A stretch of DNA of 64,000 bases, from the NCBI GenBank assembly GCA_017622815.1, contig JAGAQH010000001.1:17801-81800 (forward strand), given 5' to 3'. Position 1 is the first letter of the stretch. Every line of letters begins with the position of its first letter. Positions 34,458-43,632 of the stretch are shown here, piece after piece. Origin of the DNA: Bacteroidaceae bacterium (GTDB taxonomy: Bacteria > Bacteroidota > Bacteroidia > Bacteroidales > Bacteroidaceae). The translations under genes and the position numbers were made by a program. Under the pieces are notes generated by a model, which ran no database searches, was not told the origin of the DNA, and worked only from the letters and a program-made list of their open reading frames with translations.

Positions 34458-34643
34458 TTATGCCAGCATACCCATCAGCAAACTGACTACGAAACCAGCA
34501 CCGGCAGCGTAGAGATAGTTGACGGGGTCAGCAACCTTGTCCTTCTGAACAAAGTAGATGATAACGCCCACGATGGGGAACAGGAATGAACAAATCAGAG
34601 CGAAGATACCAGCCTTGCCCTTTTCTTGCATTTCGTTTGCCAT
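34458..34643 (-). CDS. Small two-helix membrane protein (61 aa)
   Basis: MANEMQEKGKAGIFALICSF followed by LFPIVGVIIYF and VNYLYAAGAGFVVSLLMGML: a short charged start and two TM segments joined by a charged turn (VQKDKVADP). No family function is known to me. It is an independent unit with its own terminator. Codon use and the clear start support a real gene. Confidence 0.75.
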   Translation of the reverse strand: MANEMQEKGKAGIFALICSFLFPIVGVIIYFVQKDKVADPVNYLYAAGAGFVVSLLMGMLA

Positions 34644-34705
34644 AATCTTTTATTTGTATTTTGGTTGGTTAATATATTTGTCTCTTTTCACGTGCCCGGA
34701 CAGTC

Positions 34706-35092
34706 CTATCTGAGTCTGTCCAGACTTCTCACCAGCATTTCGTCGCGCAGTATGCCACGGAAAGCCAGATACAGCAGTATGGCGTTTATGGCCGGTATGG
34801 AGGCCCACAACTGCGGGCGAAACTCGCCCACCAGTCCTTCGCCCACCATATAGGCAAAGGCCACATAAGTGGCATACCATCCCAACAGCAGGATGATGCA
34901 GAAGGTGCACACGCGCATCTGCAAGGCACGGCGGCGGAAGAGGAAGATGCCCATGAACTCCAGAACGCCAGTCACGGCCATTATTGCCGTCAGCGCCCAG
35001 GGGTGGTTCTCTGCCTTAACCTCGAAGACCACGCATACTACCGTCAGAACTAAGCATATCAGCAGATATAGGGTTTGTATTCTCTGTATCAT
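34706..35092 (-). CDS. DUF4293 family membrane protein
   Basis: 128 residues, four TM helices: MIQRIQTLYLLICLVLTVVCVV, ALTAIMAVTGVLEFMGIFLF, TFCIILLLGWYATYVAFAY and WASIPAINAILLYLAF, ending RDEMLVRSLDRLR. The MIQRIQTLYLL start and DEMLVRSLDRLR end mark DUF4293, a conserved Bacteroidota family of unknown function that lies beside the omega subunit gene, as here (30 bp away). Likely in one operon with rpoZ and bamD. Confidence 0.92.
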   Translation of the reverse strand: MIQRIQTLYLLICLVLTVVCVVFEVKAENHPWALTAIMAVTGVLEFMGIFLFRRRALQMRVCTFCIILLLGWYATYVAFAYMVGEGLVGEFRPQLWASIPAINAILLYLAFRGILRDEMLVRSLDRLR

Positions 35093-35122
35093 GACTGTAT
35101 ATCAATGCGGTCCGGACAGGAA

Positions 35123-35464
35123 TCAGTTTTCGTCCTCCAGAGCCATGTCCTGAACCAGTTTGCGGTGGTGCACACGTCCTTCCTCAAACTCCTCTATGGC
35201 AATCAGTGTAGCCTTGGGCATTCTCTCGTAGTAGCGGCTTATCTCTATCTGCTCGCGGTTCTCAAAGACTTCTTCCAAAGAATCGTTGGAAGTGGCAAAC
35301 TCCTGAAGTTTCTGGTTCAGTTCCTGCTTGATGTCGGCAGAAATCTGATTGGCGCGCTTGCCGATGATGGCCACGCTCTCGTAGATGTTGCCGGTTTCCT
35401 CACAAAGGTTCATGATGTCGCGTGTCACCGTATTGGTGGGCGCTTTGGTCTTCTTGTAATCCAT
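35123..35464 (-). CDS. rpoZ: RNA polymerase omega subunit (Rpb6-like)
   Basis: 113 residues: VTRDIMNLCEETGNIYESVA, IIGKRANQISADIKQELNQK and ENREQIEISRYYERMPKAT. This is the Rpb6/omega fold that stabilises beta-prime in RNA polymerase, in the form normal for Bacteroidota. It sits 45 bp after bamD and 30 bp before the DUF4293 gene, an arrangement conserved in the phylum. Confidence 0.93.
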   Translation of the reverse strand: MDYKKTKAPTNTVTRDIMNLCEETGNIYESVAIIGKRANQISADIKQELNQKLQEFATSNDSLEEVFENREQIEISRYYERMPKATLIAIEEFEEGRVHHRKLVQDMALEDEN

Positions 35465-35509
35465 ATCTTGTTAATGTATCTTTTTATTCGTTATCGTCTG
35501 TCTGCACAA

Positions 35510-36364
35510 TCAGTCCACCATTTCATTCTTGGAAGCATGCTTTTCCACGTAGTTCGTGCTCTTGCTCATGATCTTCTCGGCTTCCTTGATGTACTTGCTT
35601 TCAGGGAAATCGTTTACGAATGCATAATATTCGTCTATGCAGTCGCGATAGCGCGACAAGCGTTTTGAATCTACGCTCTGCTCTGCCAGAAGGAATCTGG
35701 AACGGAGTATCATGATGGAAAGTTCCTCACGACGCTCGGGCTTGGCAAAGGGGAAGTCGCGCAGGGCGTTCTGTGCCGTCACCACACATGCCTCGTAGTT
35801 GCTGCCTCCGTAGGTGCAGTTCATGGTGTACGAGCCGAGGTCGTAATACAGTTTGGCATTGAGGTATTCCTTCTCCACCAGTTTGTCCTGCAGGGAATAT
35901 ATCATTTCCATAGTGCTGGCCTTGATGGAGGTGTAGGGGTAGTAGTCGAGGAAGTCCTGGAACTCCTTTATGGCCTCGAAGGTGCTCTGCTGGTCCAGGC
36001 GCGGGTCGGGAGTCATGTTGTACAACGACAGGCCGCAATAGTAACGCGCATATTCCACGTACAGTCCCTTGGGGTACACCTGATAGTACTTGCGGAAGTA
36101 TTGGGATGCCGCATCGTAGTCCTTATTGCGGAAATTGCTCATGGCAGCCAGATACAGGCTTTCCTCGGCATTGGCTGTTCCCTTCATCACTGCCAGCACC
36201 TCGGCAAAGTACATGCTGGCCTGCCCGTACTTGCCCTCGGCATAGAGGGACTTGGCGGCCTCGTACTTGTATTCATAGTCCTGGGTATTCTGCAAGGCTG
36301 TCCACTTGGTACAGGAACCGAGGAATGTGGCCAGCACGGCTATCAGCAAACAATGTTTCTTCAT
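35510..36364 (-). CDS. bamD: Outer-membrane assembly lipoprotein BamD
   Basis: The start at 36364 gives 284 residues with lipoprotein signal MKKHCLLIAVLATFLGSC; in-frame Met codons at 36373 and 36388 are alternatives. TPR-type helices follow: YEAAKSLYAEGKYGQASMYF, YLAAMSNFRNKDYDAASQYF, RKYYQVYPKGLYVEYARYYC and DQQSTFEAIKEFQDFLDYYP. It belongs to the Bam complex that inserts beta-barrels into the outer membrane. First gene of the bamD-rpoZ-DUF4293 group. Confidence 0.93.
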   Translation of the reverse strand: MKKHCLLIAVLATFLGSCTKWTALQNTQDYEYKYEAAKSLYAEGKYGQASMYFAEVLAVMKGTANAEESLYLAAMSNFRNKDYDAASQYFRKYYQVYPKGLYVEYARYYCGLSLYNMTPDPRLDQQSTFEAIKEFQDFLDYYPYTSIKASTMEMIYSLQDKLVEKEYLNAKLYYDLGSYTMNCTYGGSNYEACVVTAQNALRDFPFAKPERREELSIMILRSRFLLAEQSVDSKRLSRYRDCIDEYYAFVNDFPESKYIKEAEKIMSKSTNYVEKHASKNEMVD

Positions 36365-36408
36365 TACTTTCATGTCTCGTACACGCATAGCGCGCGACTT
36401 TCAGCGTG

Positions 36409-36416
36409 CAAAGATA
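36409..36416 (-). promoter_or_regulatory. -7 box (TATCTTTG) for bamD-rpoZ-DUF4293
   Basis: Minus strand TATCTTTG, 44 bp before the bamD ATG; no TTTG at the ideal -33 distance. Confidence 0.5.
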
Positions 36417-36509
36417 CGAAAAATAAATGAAGATACGGCATGCTGACCGAACATTTTGAGCCGCCAGTCCCGTTTTAGCCCATTACAGGACGACAAAAAG
36501 GCCTTTGGG

Positions 36510-36541
36510 CTTGCTTATAAGAGGACATTTCAATACCTTTG
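36510..36541 (+). promoter_or_regulatory. Promoter abutting uvrB
   Basis: CTTG (36510-36513), 20 bp, TACCTTTG (36534-36541), with only 4 nt to the uvrB ATG at 36546. Same geometry as the PorT-like gene. Confidence 0.7.
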
Positions 36542-36545
36542 CAAT

Positions 36546-38564
36546 ATGAATTTCGAACTGACGTCCAAATTCCATCCTACCGGAGACCAGCCCGAGGCGA
36601 TACGTCAACTGACCGACGGAGTGCTGAGCGGAACACCTGCCCAGGTGCTGCTTGGCGTGACGGGCAGCGGAAAGACGTTCACCATTGCCAACGTGATTGC
36701 CAACGTGGGCAAACCCACCCTCATCCTCTCGCACAACAAGACGCTGGCGGCCCAACTCTACGGCGAGATGAAGCAGTTCTTCCCCAGGAATGCCGTGGAA
36801 TACTATGTCTCCTACTACGACTACTACCAGCCCGAGGCATACATCCCCAGCACGGACACCTACATAGAGAAGGACCTGGCCATAAACGGAGAGATTGACA
36901 AACTGAGGCTGGCGGCCACATCGGCCCTGCTTTCGGGCAGGAAGGATGTCATAGTGGTGGGGTCCGTGTCATGCATCTACGGTATGGGCAACCCTCTCAC
37001 ACTGAGCGAGAACAGCATAGACATACGGGTGGGCCAGCGGCTGGACCGCAACAACCTTCTGCGCAAACTCATAGCGGCGCTTTACGTGCGCAACGATGTC
37101 ACGCCCAACCGCGGCGACGTGCGTGCCATAGGCGACACGGTGGACATCTGGCTGGCTTATGCCGACACGGTGCTGAGGGTGACTTACTGGGACGACGAGA
37201 TAGAGGCCATACAGGAACTGGACCCTCAGAGCATGCAGGCAAGGGGTTCGTTCCAGGACTACCGCATCTACCCTGCCAACCTGTTCATGACCAGCAAGGA
37301 CACCCAGGAGGCCGCCATCCGCCAGATAGAGGAGGACCTGGAGAAGCAGGTGCAATTCTTCACGGAGATAGGCAAGACCTTCGAGGCCAAGCGTCTGGAG
37401 GAGCGCGTGCGCTACGACATAGAGATGATACGCGAACTGGGGCACTGCTCGGGCATAGAGAACTATTCACGCTATTTCGACGGACGCCAGCCGGGACAAC
37501 GCCCCTACTGCCTGCTGGATTTCTTTCCCGACGACTTCCTGCTGGTGGTGGACGAAAGTCACGAGTCCATACCGCAGATAGGTGCCATGTACGGTGGCGA
37601 CCAGGCCCGAAAGAAGAACCTGGTGGAATACGGTTTCCGCCTGCCTGCTGCCAAGGACAACCGCCCATTGCAATTCGCCGAGTTCGAGGAACTTACCCCG
37701 CAGACAATATATGTTTCCGCCACTCCTGCCGACTATGAACTGGAGAAGAGCGAGGGTGTGGTGGTGGAGCAACTCATCCGTCCCACGGGCCTGCTCGACC
37801 CGAGGATAGAGGTGCGCCCCTCCAAGAACCAGATTGACGACCTGATGGAGGAGATACAGTTGCGCGTGGAGCGTCAGGAGCGTGTACTCGTCACCACCAT
37901 TGCCAAGCGCATGGCGGAAGAACTCTCGGAGTACCTGTTGAGGCACGGCATAAAGACAACCTACATACATTCCGACGTGGACACACTGGAGCGTATCCGC
38001 ATAATGGACGCGCTGAGAAGCGGCGTGTACGACGTGCTTGTGGGTGTGAACCTCCTTCGCGAGGGTCTGGACCTGCCCGAGGTGTCGCTCGTGGCCATAT
38101 TGGATGCGGACAAGGAGGGTTTCCTGCGCAGTTACAGAAGCCTGACGCAGACCATCGGCCGTGCCGCGCGCAACCTCAACGGCCTCGCCATCTTCTATGC
38201 CGACAACATGACGGGGTCCATGCAGAAGACCATCGAGGAGACCGAGCGCCGGCGCGAGAAGCAGATGCGCTACAACATGGAGCACAACATCACGCCCACA
38301 CAGATACAGAAAGCGCGCACCATGACCAACCTGCTGGAAATCCAGAAGGAGATTGGCGACAAGCGTGCCTATGTGGAGGTGGAGGCTCCAAGCATGAAGG
38401 TGGCAGACCCGATAATAGAGAGCATGTCGCCCAAGCAACTGAAAAAGGCTATCGACACCACACGCCAGCGCATGCAGGAGGCGGCAAAGAAACTGGACTT
38501 CACCCTTGCCGCCCAACTTCGCGACGAGATGCTGCGCATGATGAACATGCTGGAGGAGGAGTAG
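36546..38564 (+). CDS. uvrB: Excinuclease ABC subunit B
   Basis: The start at 36546 gives 672 residues beginning MNFELTSKFHPTGDQPEAIR, the normal UvrB N-terminus; the frame stays open upstream to 36456 but that part holds the promoter. Helicase motifs: LLGVTGSGKTFT (Walker A, 37-44), LSHNKTLAAQLYGE, VVDESHESIPQI (DESH box) and LVGVNLLREGLDLPEVS. The damage-probing hairpin is YYVSYYDYYQPEAYIP and the C-terminal UvrC-binding helix is LKKAIDTTRQRMQEAAKKLD. It verifies damage handed over by UvrA. Confidence 0.98.
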   Translation: MNFELTSKFHPTGDQPEAIRQLTDGVLSGTPAQVLLGVTGSGKTFTIANVIANVGKPTLILSHNKTLAAQLYGEMKQFFPRNAVEYYVSYYDYYQPEAYIPSTDTYIEKDLAINGEIDKLRLAATSALLSGRKDVIVVGSVSCIYGMGNPLTLSENSIDIRVGQRLDRNNLLRKLIAALYVRNDVTPNRGDVRAIGDTVDIWLAYADTVLRVTYWDDEIEAIQELDPQSMQARGSFQDYRIYPANLFMTSKDTQEAAIRQIEEDLEKQVQFFTEIGKTFEAKRLEERVRYDIEMIRELGHCSGIENYSRYFDGRQPGQRPYCLLDFFPDDFLLVVDESHESIPQIGAMYGGDQARKKNLVEYGFRLPAAKDNRPLQFAEFEELTPQTIYVSATPADYELEKSEGVVVEQLIRPTGLLDPRIEVRPSKNQIDDLMEEIQLRVERQERVLVTTIAKRMAEELSEYLLRHGIKTTYIHSDVDTLERIRIMDALRSGVYDVLVGVNLLREGLDLPEVSLVAILDADKEGFLRSYRSLTQTIGRAARNLNGLAIFYADNMTGSMQKTIEETERRREKQMRYNMEHNITPTQIQKARTMTNLLEIQKEIGDKRAYVEVEAPSMKVADPIIESMSPKQLKKAIDTTRQRMQEAAKKLDFTLAAQLRDEMLRMMNMLEEE

Positions 38565-38618
38565 AGGGGAAAAGGCCTATTTCAACCGCCGCCGCAATGA
38601 AAGAAACGGACCATCCAC

Positions 38619-38831
38619 TTTGTCCCCTTGAGACAGGGGGACGAGCCCACAGGGCGGAGGGGGTATGATAAACGGGAAACGGGGAACGGGAAACGGGAAA
38701 GTAGCATACCCCCCTCCGTCGCTTCGCTCCTCGTCCCCCTAACTTAGAGGGACAAAGCAAAAAAGAAGCGTCCACATCCATTTTGTCCCCTTAAAATAGG
38801 GGACGTGCCCGCAGGGCGGAGGGGTATGATA
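38619..38831. repeat. Three alternating units of the CATACCCCCTCCG repeat family
   Basis: Unit 1 (38619-38668) ends GGGCGGAGGGGGTATGAT. Unit 2 (38703-38757) is inverted and starts GCATACCCCCCTCCGTCG. Unit 3 (38781-38831) ends GGGCGGAGGGGTATGAT. Each has an internal hairpin such as CCCCTTGAGACAGGGG or CCCCTTAAAATAGGGG, in which the loop and pairs vary but the stem persists. A tandem GGGAAAC array lies between units 1 and 2. Confidence 0.8.
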
Positions 38832-38960
38832 TAACAGAGAACAGGAAACACCTTTCAAGTTACACCACCCCACAGCCGTGTCATTTCTTTTCAATATTCA
38901 CTCCTACCCTTTCACCGCCCCTCGGCATAGTTTTTTCTGACTCTTTGGGAAGCCTTTGAC

Positions 38961-39072
38961 TCGTCCTCCCGAGGACAAGGGCTTGTCGTCCCGAGGACAA
39001 GGGCGAATCACCAATGAGGACAATGCCGTGTCGTCCCGAGGACAAAGGCGTGACAACACCGAGGGCAAAGAC
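38961..39072. repeat. Cluster of five tandem mini-hairpin units
   Basis: Units of 22-24 bp of the type TTGTCGTCCCGAGGACAAGG, with stems such as GTCCTC-CC-GAGGAC and TTGTCGTCCCGAGGACAA, repeated with changes (one unit reads ATCACCAATGAGGACAATG). Related to the cluster at 20889-20985. Confidence 0.75.
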
Positions 39073-39439
39073 AGGGCATACAGAAATACCTAACACCCTG
39101 ATAAAGAGCACTTCACGAATTCTTTCCGAAAACATGACTTACATATAGGGATCAGGGTGTCTTGATAGCCAAGCAAGCGAGGGAACGCCTTATTGTCTTG
39201 TCATTATTTTTCCATAGGCAAAGCATGCCGATGGGGCAAAGGGTAATTGCTCTTGGTTCAAGGAGTAGCATACCCCCTCCCCACTCCGTGGTACTCCCCC
39301 TGCCTCAGGGGGAGAAAGGAGGACGGGGGCGATTGCTTTAGGAGAGAAAAGGAGGGTTGCAACATTGACTCAGGAAGAAAAAGAGGATGCCCATCCCTGT
39401 CCTTGGGGCAAAGCGGATGGCACATGGGTGCACACCTAC

Positions 39440-39480
39440 AAGGAAGTCCCGCAACCGTTTGCCGGTTGCGGGACTTCCTT
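39440..39480. terminator. Strong hairpin downstream of hisS
   Basis: Perfect 18-bp stem AAGGAAGTCCCGCAACCG / CGGTTGCGGGACTTCCTT with loop TTTGC, 22 bp beyond the hisS stop. No long T-tract on the minus side. Confidence 0.8.
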
Positions 39481-39502
39481 ATTTCATTACGTTTGCAGGT
39501 AC

Positions 39503-40864
39503 TTAGCCTTGTATCATTGCAAGCATCTCGTCGGGTGTGACGAGGTTCTGCTCACCGCTGACCATGTTCTTCAGCATCACCTTGCCTTCGGCCATTTCCG
39601 TTTCGCCCACGATGGCAACGTATGGAATTTGCTTTACATTGGCATATTGCATCTGCTTCTTCATCTTAGCACTGTCGGGGTAAATCTCGGTGCGGATGCC
39701 TGCCTGGCGTGCCTTGCCTACGATGGGCAGGGAATAGGCCACCTCGGCATCGCCGAAGTTGACGAAAAGCAACTGAGTGGCGGTGCTCACCTGCTCGGGA
39801 TAGAGGTCCAACTGGTTGAGCACGTCATAGATACGGTCGGCACCGAAACTGATACCCACGCCACTGAGGCCGGGCATGCCGAAGATGCCGGTAAGGTTGT
39901 CGTAGCGTCCGCCACCCGTGATGCTGCCTATCTGTACGTCCAAAGCCTTCACCTCGAAGATACAGCCCGTGTAGTAGTTGAGGCCGCGTGCCAGGGTAAG
40001 GTCGAGTTCTATGGGATTGTTCAACGGGCACAGGTTGTTGAGGGCATTCAGCACAAACGCTACCTCCTCGACGCCCTTCAGGCCTGTCTCGCTCTGTGCC
40101 AGCACCTCGCGCATGGTCTGCAGTTTCTCCTCGTTGGTACCACTCAGGTTTATGATGGGCTGGAGTTTGTCCACACCTTCCTGGGGTATGCCTGCCGCAA
40201 GGAGTTCTTCATTGACCTTGTCCAGACCTATCTTGTCCAACTTGTCTATGGCCACGGTTATGTCCACAATCTTGTCGGCCTGCCCGATGATGTCGGCAAT
40301 GCCGGAGAGTATCTTGCGGTTGTTGATTTTCAGGCACACACGGATGCCGAAGCGTGTGAACACGGTGTCAACTATCTGCATCAGTTCCACCTCGTTCAGC
40401 AGAGAGTCGCTGCCCACCACGTCGGCATCGCACTGGTAGAACTCGCGGTAGCGTCCCTTCTGCGGACGGTCGGCGCGCCATACGGGCTGGATCTGATAGC
40501 GGCGGAAGGGCATCTGCAACTCCTCGCGGTGCTGGACAACGTAGCGTGCGAAGGGCACGGTGAGGTCGTAGCGCAGTCCCTTCTCCGACAACTGGGAGGT
40601 AAGGCGGCCCAAGGTGTTGCCCGTCCAGTCCTCGGCAGATACATGCGAACGGAAGTCGCCGCTGTTGAGAATCTTGAACAGAAGTTTGTCGCCTTCCTCG
40701 CCGTACTTGCCCATCAGCGTGGAGAGGTTCTCCATGGCTGGGGTCTCTATCTGCTGGAAGCCGTAGAGAGCATATACGGAACGTATGGTGTCGAAAATGT
40801 AGTTGCGGCGCGCCATTTCCACGGGGCCGAAATCGCGCGTGCCCTTTGGTATGCTTGGTTTCAT
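39503..40864 (-). CDS. hisS: Histidyl-tRNA synthetase
   Basis: 453-residue class II synthetase. Start [20 protein letters not shown]; motif 2 [20 protein letters not shown], then YQCDADVVG; histidine-binding [29 protein letters not shown]; motif 3 [14 protein letters not shown]-terminal anticodon-binding domain from about 350. It charges tRNA-His in the cytoplasm. A -7 box lies 50 bp upstream (40915-40922). Confidence 0.97.
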   Translation of the reverse strand: MKPSIPKGTRDFGPVEMARRNYIFDTIRSVYALYGFQQIETPAMENLSTLMGKYGEEGDKLLFKILNSGDFRSHVSAEDWTGNTLGRLTSQLSEKGLRYDLTVPFARYVVQHREELQMPFRRYQIQPVWRADRPQKGRYREFYQCDADVVGSDSLLNEVELMQIVDTVFTRFGIRVCLKINNRKILSGIADIIGQADKIVDITVAIDKLDKIGLDKVNEELLAAGIPQEGVDKLQPIINLSGTNEEKLQTMREVLAQSETGLKGVEEVAFVLNALNNLCPLNNPIELDLTLARGLNYYTGCIFEVKALDVQIGSITGGGRYDNLTGIFGMPGLSGVGISFGADRIYDVLNQLDLYPEQVSTATQLLFVNFGDAEVAYSLPIVGKARQAGIRTEIYPDSAKMKKQMQYANVKQIPYVAIVGETEMAEGKVMLKNMVSGEQNLVTPDEMLAMIQG

Positions 40865-40914
40865 ATATATCCTGTTTGTTCTTGTTTACGGAAAAACGTC
40901 TCTATTATTTCGTG

Positions 40915-40922
40915 CAAAGATA
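40915..40922 (-). promoter_or_regulatory. -7 box (TATCTTTG) for hisS
   Basis: Minus strand TATCTTTG, 50 bp before the hisS ATG; no TTTG at the right distance. Confidence 0.5.
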
Positions 40923-41028
40923 AGGAATATTCGCATAATACACCGCATACACAACATAAATATTTACAAAAAGTAGGGACTATGTCAAATTATCGCCACG
41001 CAAACTCCCCATTGTGCATATAATTATA

Positions 41029-41036
41029 TATCTTTG
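41029..41036 (+). promoter_or_regulatory. -7 box (TATCTTTG) for the zinc-hook coiled-coil operon
   Basis: TATCTTTG ends 19 bp before the ATG at 41056; ATTG lies 14 bp upstream, too close for a standard -33 box. Confidence 0.5.
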
Positions 41037-41055
41037 CGAAAAATAAAAGCGACTG

Positions 41056-43578
41056 ATGACATCAAGCAATACAGACATAACCAGCGTGCAGCACCAGCGC
41101 CTGAGGGACACTCTACGCCTAGCACAGAGCCGCCAGCAGAACATAGAGGAAAGCCTGAAGCGCCTGCGCTCATTGCAGGAAAAACTATACCGACACCAGC
41201 AGTTGAACTCCGAACTGGACATAAACTCGCGTGAACTGTTCATCCTCAACAAGGAGTTCGCCTCCATATCCGACGAGGCGACGGAAATGGACCGCTTCGA
41301 GACCTTCGAAAGCATCATGGCCCCGTTCCTGAGGATGCAGATGCTGGAGGCCGAGGCCGAGGAGAACCGCCGCACGGGCATGGAACTGGAGCAACAACTC
41401 CGCCTGACGAGCAACAGGATAGAGGAACTGCGCAAGGTATTCATCAACAGCCGGGAAAACATCAAGACAACGGAGGTACAACACCAGGAACTTTGTGCCA
41501 TAGTGGAAGAATGCAGCCAGCACGACGGTGCGTGCGCCATCATCCAGGAGCAGATAAAAAGGTACGAGGATATCCTGGCGAAAGAGGAGGACCGCAAGCA
41601 CGTTATAGACAACAACATAGCCACACAGAACGCATCCATAGCCGACCTTGACAGAAGACTGGAGGGACTGAACAGCAAACTGCACACGCTGGAGAGCCAC
41701 GAGGCCATGCTGGAGCGTGCCGACCTGATACTGGGCATGCTGCACAGGCTGGAAGAACTTTCGGAGAACCTGAAACAGAAGAACCTCCAGTACAACAGGA
41801 ACCTCGAGGAACAGAGAAGGGCCGGAGAGGAACTGGCACGCACCATAGCACAGCATACCGACATAGAGCAGCAGATACAGACCCTGCAGGACGAAAGCGA
41901 GATACACCGCACAAACATACGCGGCATGCAGAGTTACGACGTACAGGAGAGGGTGATGAAACTGAAAAGCCGTCTGCTGATGCTTGCCGCGGCACAGAGC
42001 CTGTGGAAGCGCATAAGCAGCGGATATGCAAGCATAGAGGAGAAGACACAACTCATCAACTCTCTGCGTCTGGAGATAGAGCAGGACCTGAAGTACGAAC
42101 AGGAACTGACCGTAAACGTGGCCATGCTGAAACGCCTGGTGGCCGACAAGGAGTACTCCCTGAACATGAGCAAGAGCCAGAGCCTCATCAGCCTGAGAGG
42201 AGACCTGAAGGAGGGTACGGCCTGCTCGGTGTGCGGCGCCACGCACCATCCCTACCATAGCGACACGATGCAGGACCAGTACAAACTCATCAGCGACTTC
42301 CGCAGCGACTTCGAGACCATGTCCGGAGAACTGCAGGGACAGGAGAAGCAACTGGCCATACTGCACGACAAACTCACGCAGAACCTGGGACAGCAGATAG
42401 CCGAACAGAAGAACCTGGAGGCCGTACGGCTCAGGCAGAGCGAGGACGTGAAGGAGTGGAGGGTGTTCGCACAACTGGACCCCACATTCCACGACTGCTC
42501 GGCCAGCACTGACAGCGATGCGCGCATGGCCACCATACGCCAGTTGCTGGACAACGCGCAACGCGACCTGCAGGGTGCGGAGGCCGAACTGGGTGAGTTC
42601 AACTACCATACCACGCAGATAACCAACCTGTCTGGAAAGATAGCGCAGTTGGAAAGCAGGAAACTCGAGATAAGCCAGTACACCAACGAAGCCAAGTCGA
42701 GATGCAGGATACTGGCATCCGAGGGCAACAGACTGGACGACTCACGAAAACTGGCACAGGAAAAGTACCACAACCACTACGAACTCCTGCAACAGGACGT
42801 GACCATCCCCGAGTGGTTCAAGCAGTGGCAACAAAATGCGGACATGCTGTATCTGGACATCAGGCAGATGGCACAGGACTGGAAACAGACCAACAGGGAC
42901 ATTGCCGACACGAGGAAGGCACTGTCTGAAGCACATATAAAAAAGGAAATGCTCCAGGGCATGCTGAGCCAGTGCATGCTGAGCATAGACAACCTGAAAG
43001 AGGACCTCAGACTGCAACGCGGCAAATACGGGGAACTGCACGAACGCCGCCAACTGCTGCTCCCCAACATGAGCACAGGCGAGGCTCTGGACCGCTCGCT
43101 CAACGCCTACTACAATGCAAGGGCAGAGCATACCCGCTGTGCCGAGTCGCTGCAGAACATGGCACTGGAACAGAAGGAACACGAGGGCGCATACCGCAAT
43201 GCCAGAAAGAACGGTGAGATGCTGGACGACAAAGCCAGTGCACAACGCAACCTGGTGGACCTCTGGATAAGGGCATACAACGCCAACCACCCTCCCGTGC
43301 AATACAACGAACTGAATGCCGTACTGACACAGGACATCGACTGGAACGAGAAGCGGCGCCGCATACGCGAGAACCGTATGGCCACTTCCCTGCAACAGCA
43401 GAAGGTGAAGGCTCTGCAGGCGGAAATCATAGCATTGGAGGTGGACACCGGCACCCTGTCCAACAGCCAACTTGTAGAAAAACAGATAGCCACCGAGGCA
43501 CAGATTGAAGAACAGGAGGCCTTGCTCCGCGAGGTCCTCATGCAGATAGCAAGACTGAAATTAGACCTAGGGCTGTAA
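41056..43578 (+). CDS. Long coiled-coil protein with a central Rad50/SbcC-type zinc hook and no ATPase head
   Basis: 840 residues, almost all heptad-rich helix (for example SRQQNIEESLKRLRSLQEKL and QIAEQKNLEAVRLRQSEDVK). At residues 390-393, close to the middle, lies ACSVCGATHHPY, the CxxC hook of SbcC/Rad50 at the tip of the coiled-coil hairpin. Those proteins carry Walker A at the N-terminus and signature/Walker B at the C-terminus; here neither end (MTSSNTDITSVQHQRLRDTL; REVLMQIARLKLDLGL) shows any such motif. It is followed after 54 bp by an AraC-like gene. No SbcD-like nuclease is adjacent. It could tether DNA or proteins by hook dimerisation; this is inference. Confidence 0.8.
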   Translation: MTSSNTDITSVQHQRLRDTLRLAQSRQQNIEESLKRLRSLQEKLYRHQQLNSELDINSRELFILNKEFASISDEATEMDRFETFESIMAPFLRMQMLEAEAEENRRTGMELEQQLRLTSNRIEELRKVFINSRENIKTTEVQHQELCAIVEECSQHDGACAIIQEQIKRYEDILAKEEDRKHVIDNNIATQNASIADLDRRLEGLNSKLHTLESHEAMLERADLILGMLHRLEELSENLKQKNLQYNRNLEEQRRAGEELARTIAQHTDIEQQIQTLQDESEIHRTNIRGMQSYDVQERVMKLKSRLLMLAAAQSLWKRISSGYASIEEKTQLINSLRLEIEQDLKYEQELTVNVAMLKRLVADKEYSLNMSKSQSLISLRGDLKEGTACSVCGATHHPYHSDTMQDQYKLISDFRSDFETMSGELQGQEKQLAILHDKLTQNLGQQIAEQKNLEAVRLRQSEDVKEWRVFAQLDPTFHDCSASTDSDARMATIRQLLDNAQRDLQGAEAELGEFNYHTTQITNLSGKIAQLESRKLEISQYTNEAKSRCRILASEGNRLDDSRKLAQEKYHNHYELLQQDVTIPEWFKQWQQNADMLYLDIRQMAQDWKQTNRDIADTRKALSEAHIKKEMLQGMLSQCMLSIDNLKEDLRLQRGKYGELHERRQLLLPNMSTGEALDRSLNAYYNARAEHTRCAESLQNMALEQKEHEGAYRNARKNGEMLDDKASAQRNLVDLWIRAYNANHPPVQYNELNAVLTQDIDWNEKRRRIRENRMATSLQQQKVKALQAEIIALEVDTGTLSNSQLVEKQIATEAQIEEQEALLREVLMQIARLKLDLGL

Positions 43579-43632
43579 ACACTCACACACGCCCTACGGA
43601 CACCATACAGAAACCTGACTATAATCCTTATC

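Larger units (their letters stand above)
38565..39502. other. 938-bp gene-free region of stacked repeats
   Basis: No frame here looks like a gene on either strand. It carries a tandem array (38668-38704), three units of the CATACCCCCTCCG family (38619-38831), a mini-hairpin cluster (38961-39072), a further C-rich unit (39268-39320) and the hisS terminator (39440-39480). Confidence 0.75.

Noticed and set aside
36456-36545. Earlier start for UvrB
   Set aside because: This stretch holds the promoter; homologues begin MxFxLxSxFxPxGDQP, matching 36546.
39365-41023. 552-codon plus-strand frame across hisS
   Set aside because: Antisense shadow of hisS; starts in repeat DNA and has no family motifs.
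41185-42609. 474-codon minus-strand frame across the zinc-hook gene
   Set aside because: Antisense of a heptad-rich coding sequence; the sense strand carries the CxxC hook and an operon context.
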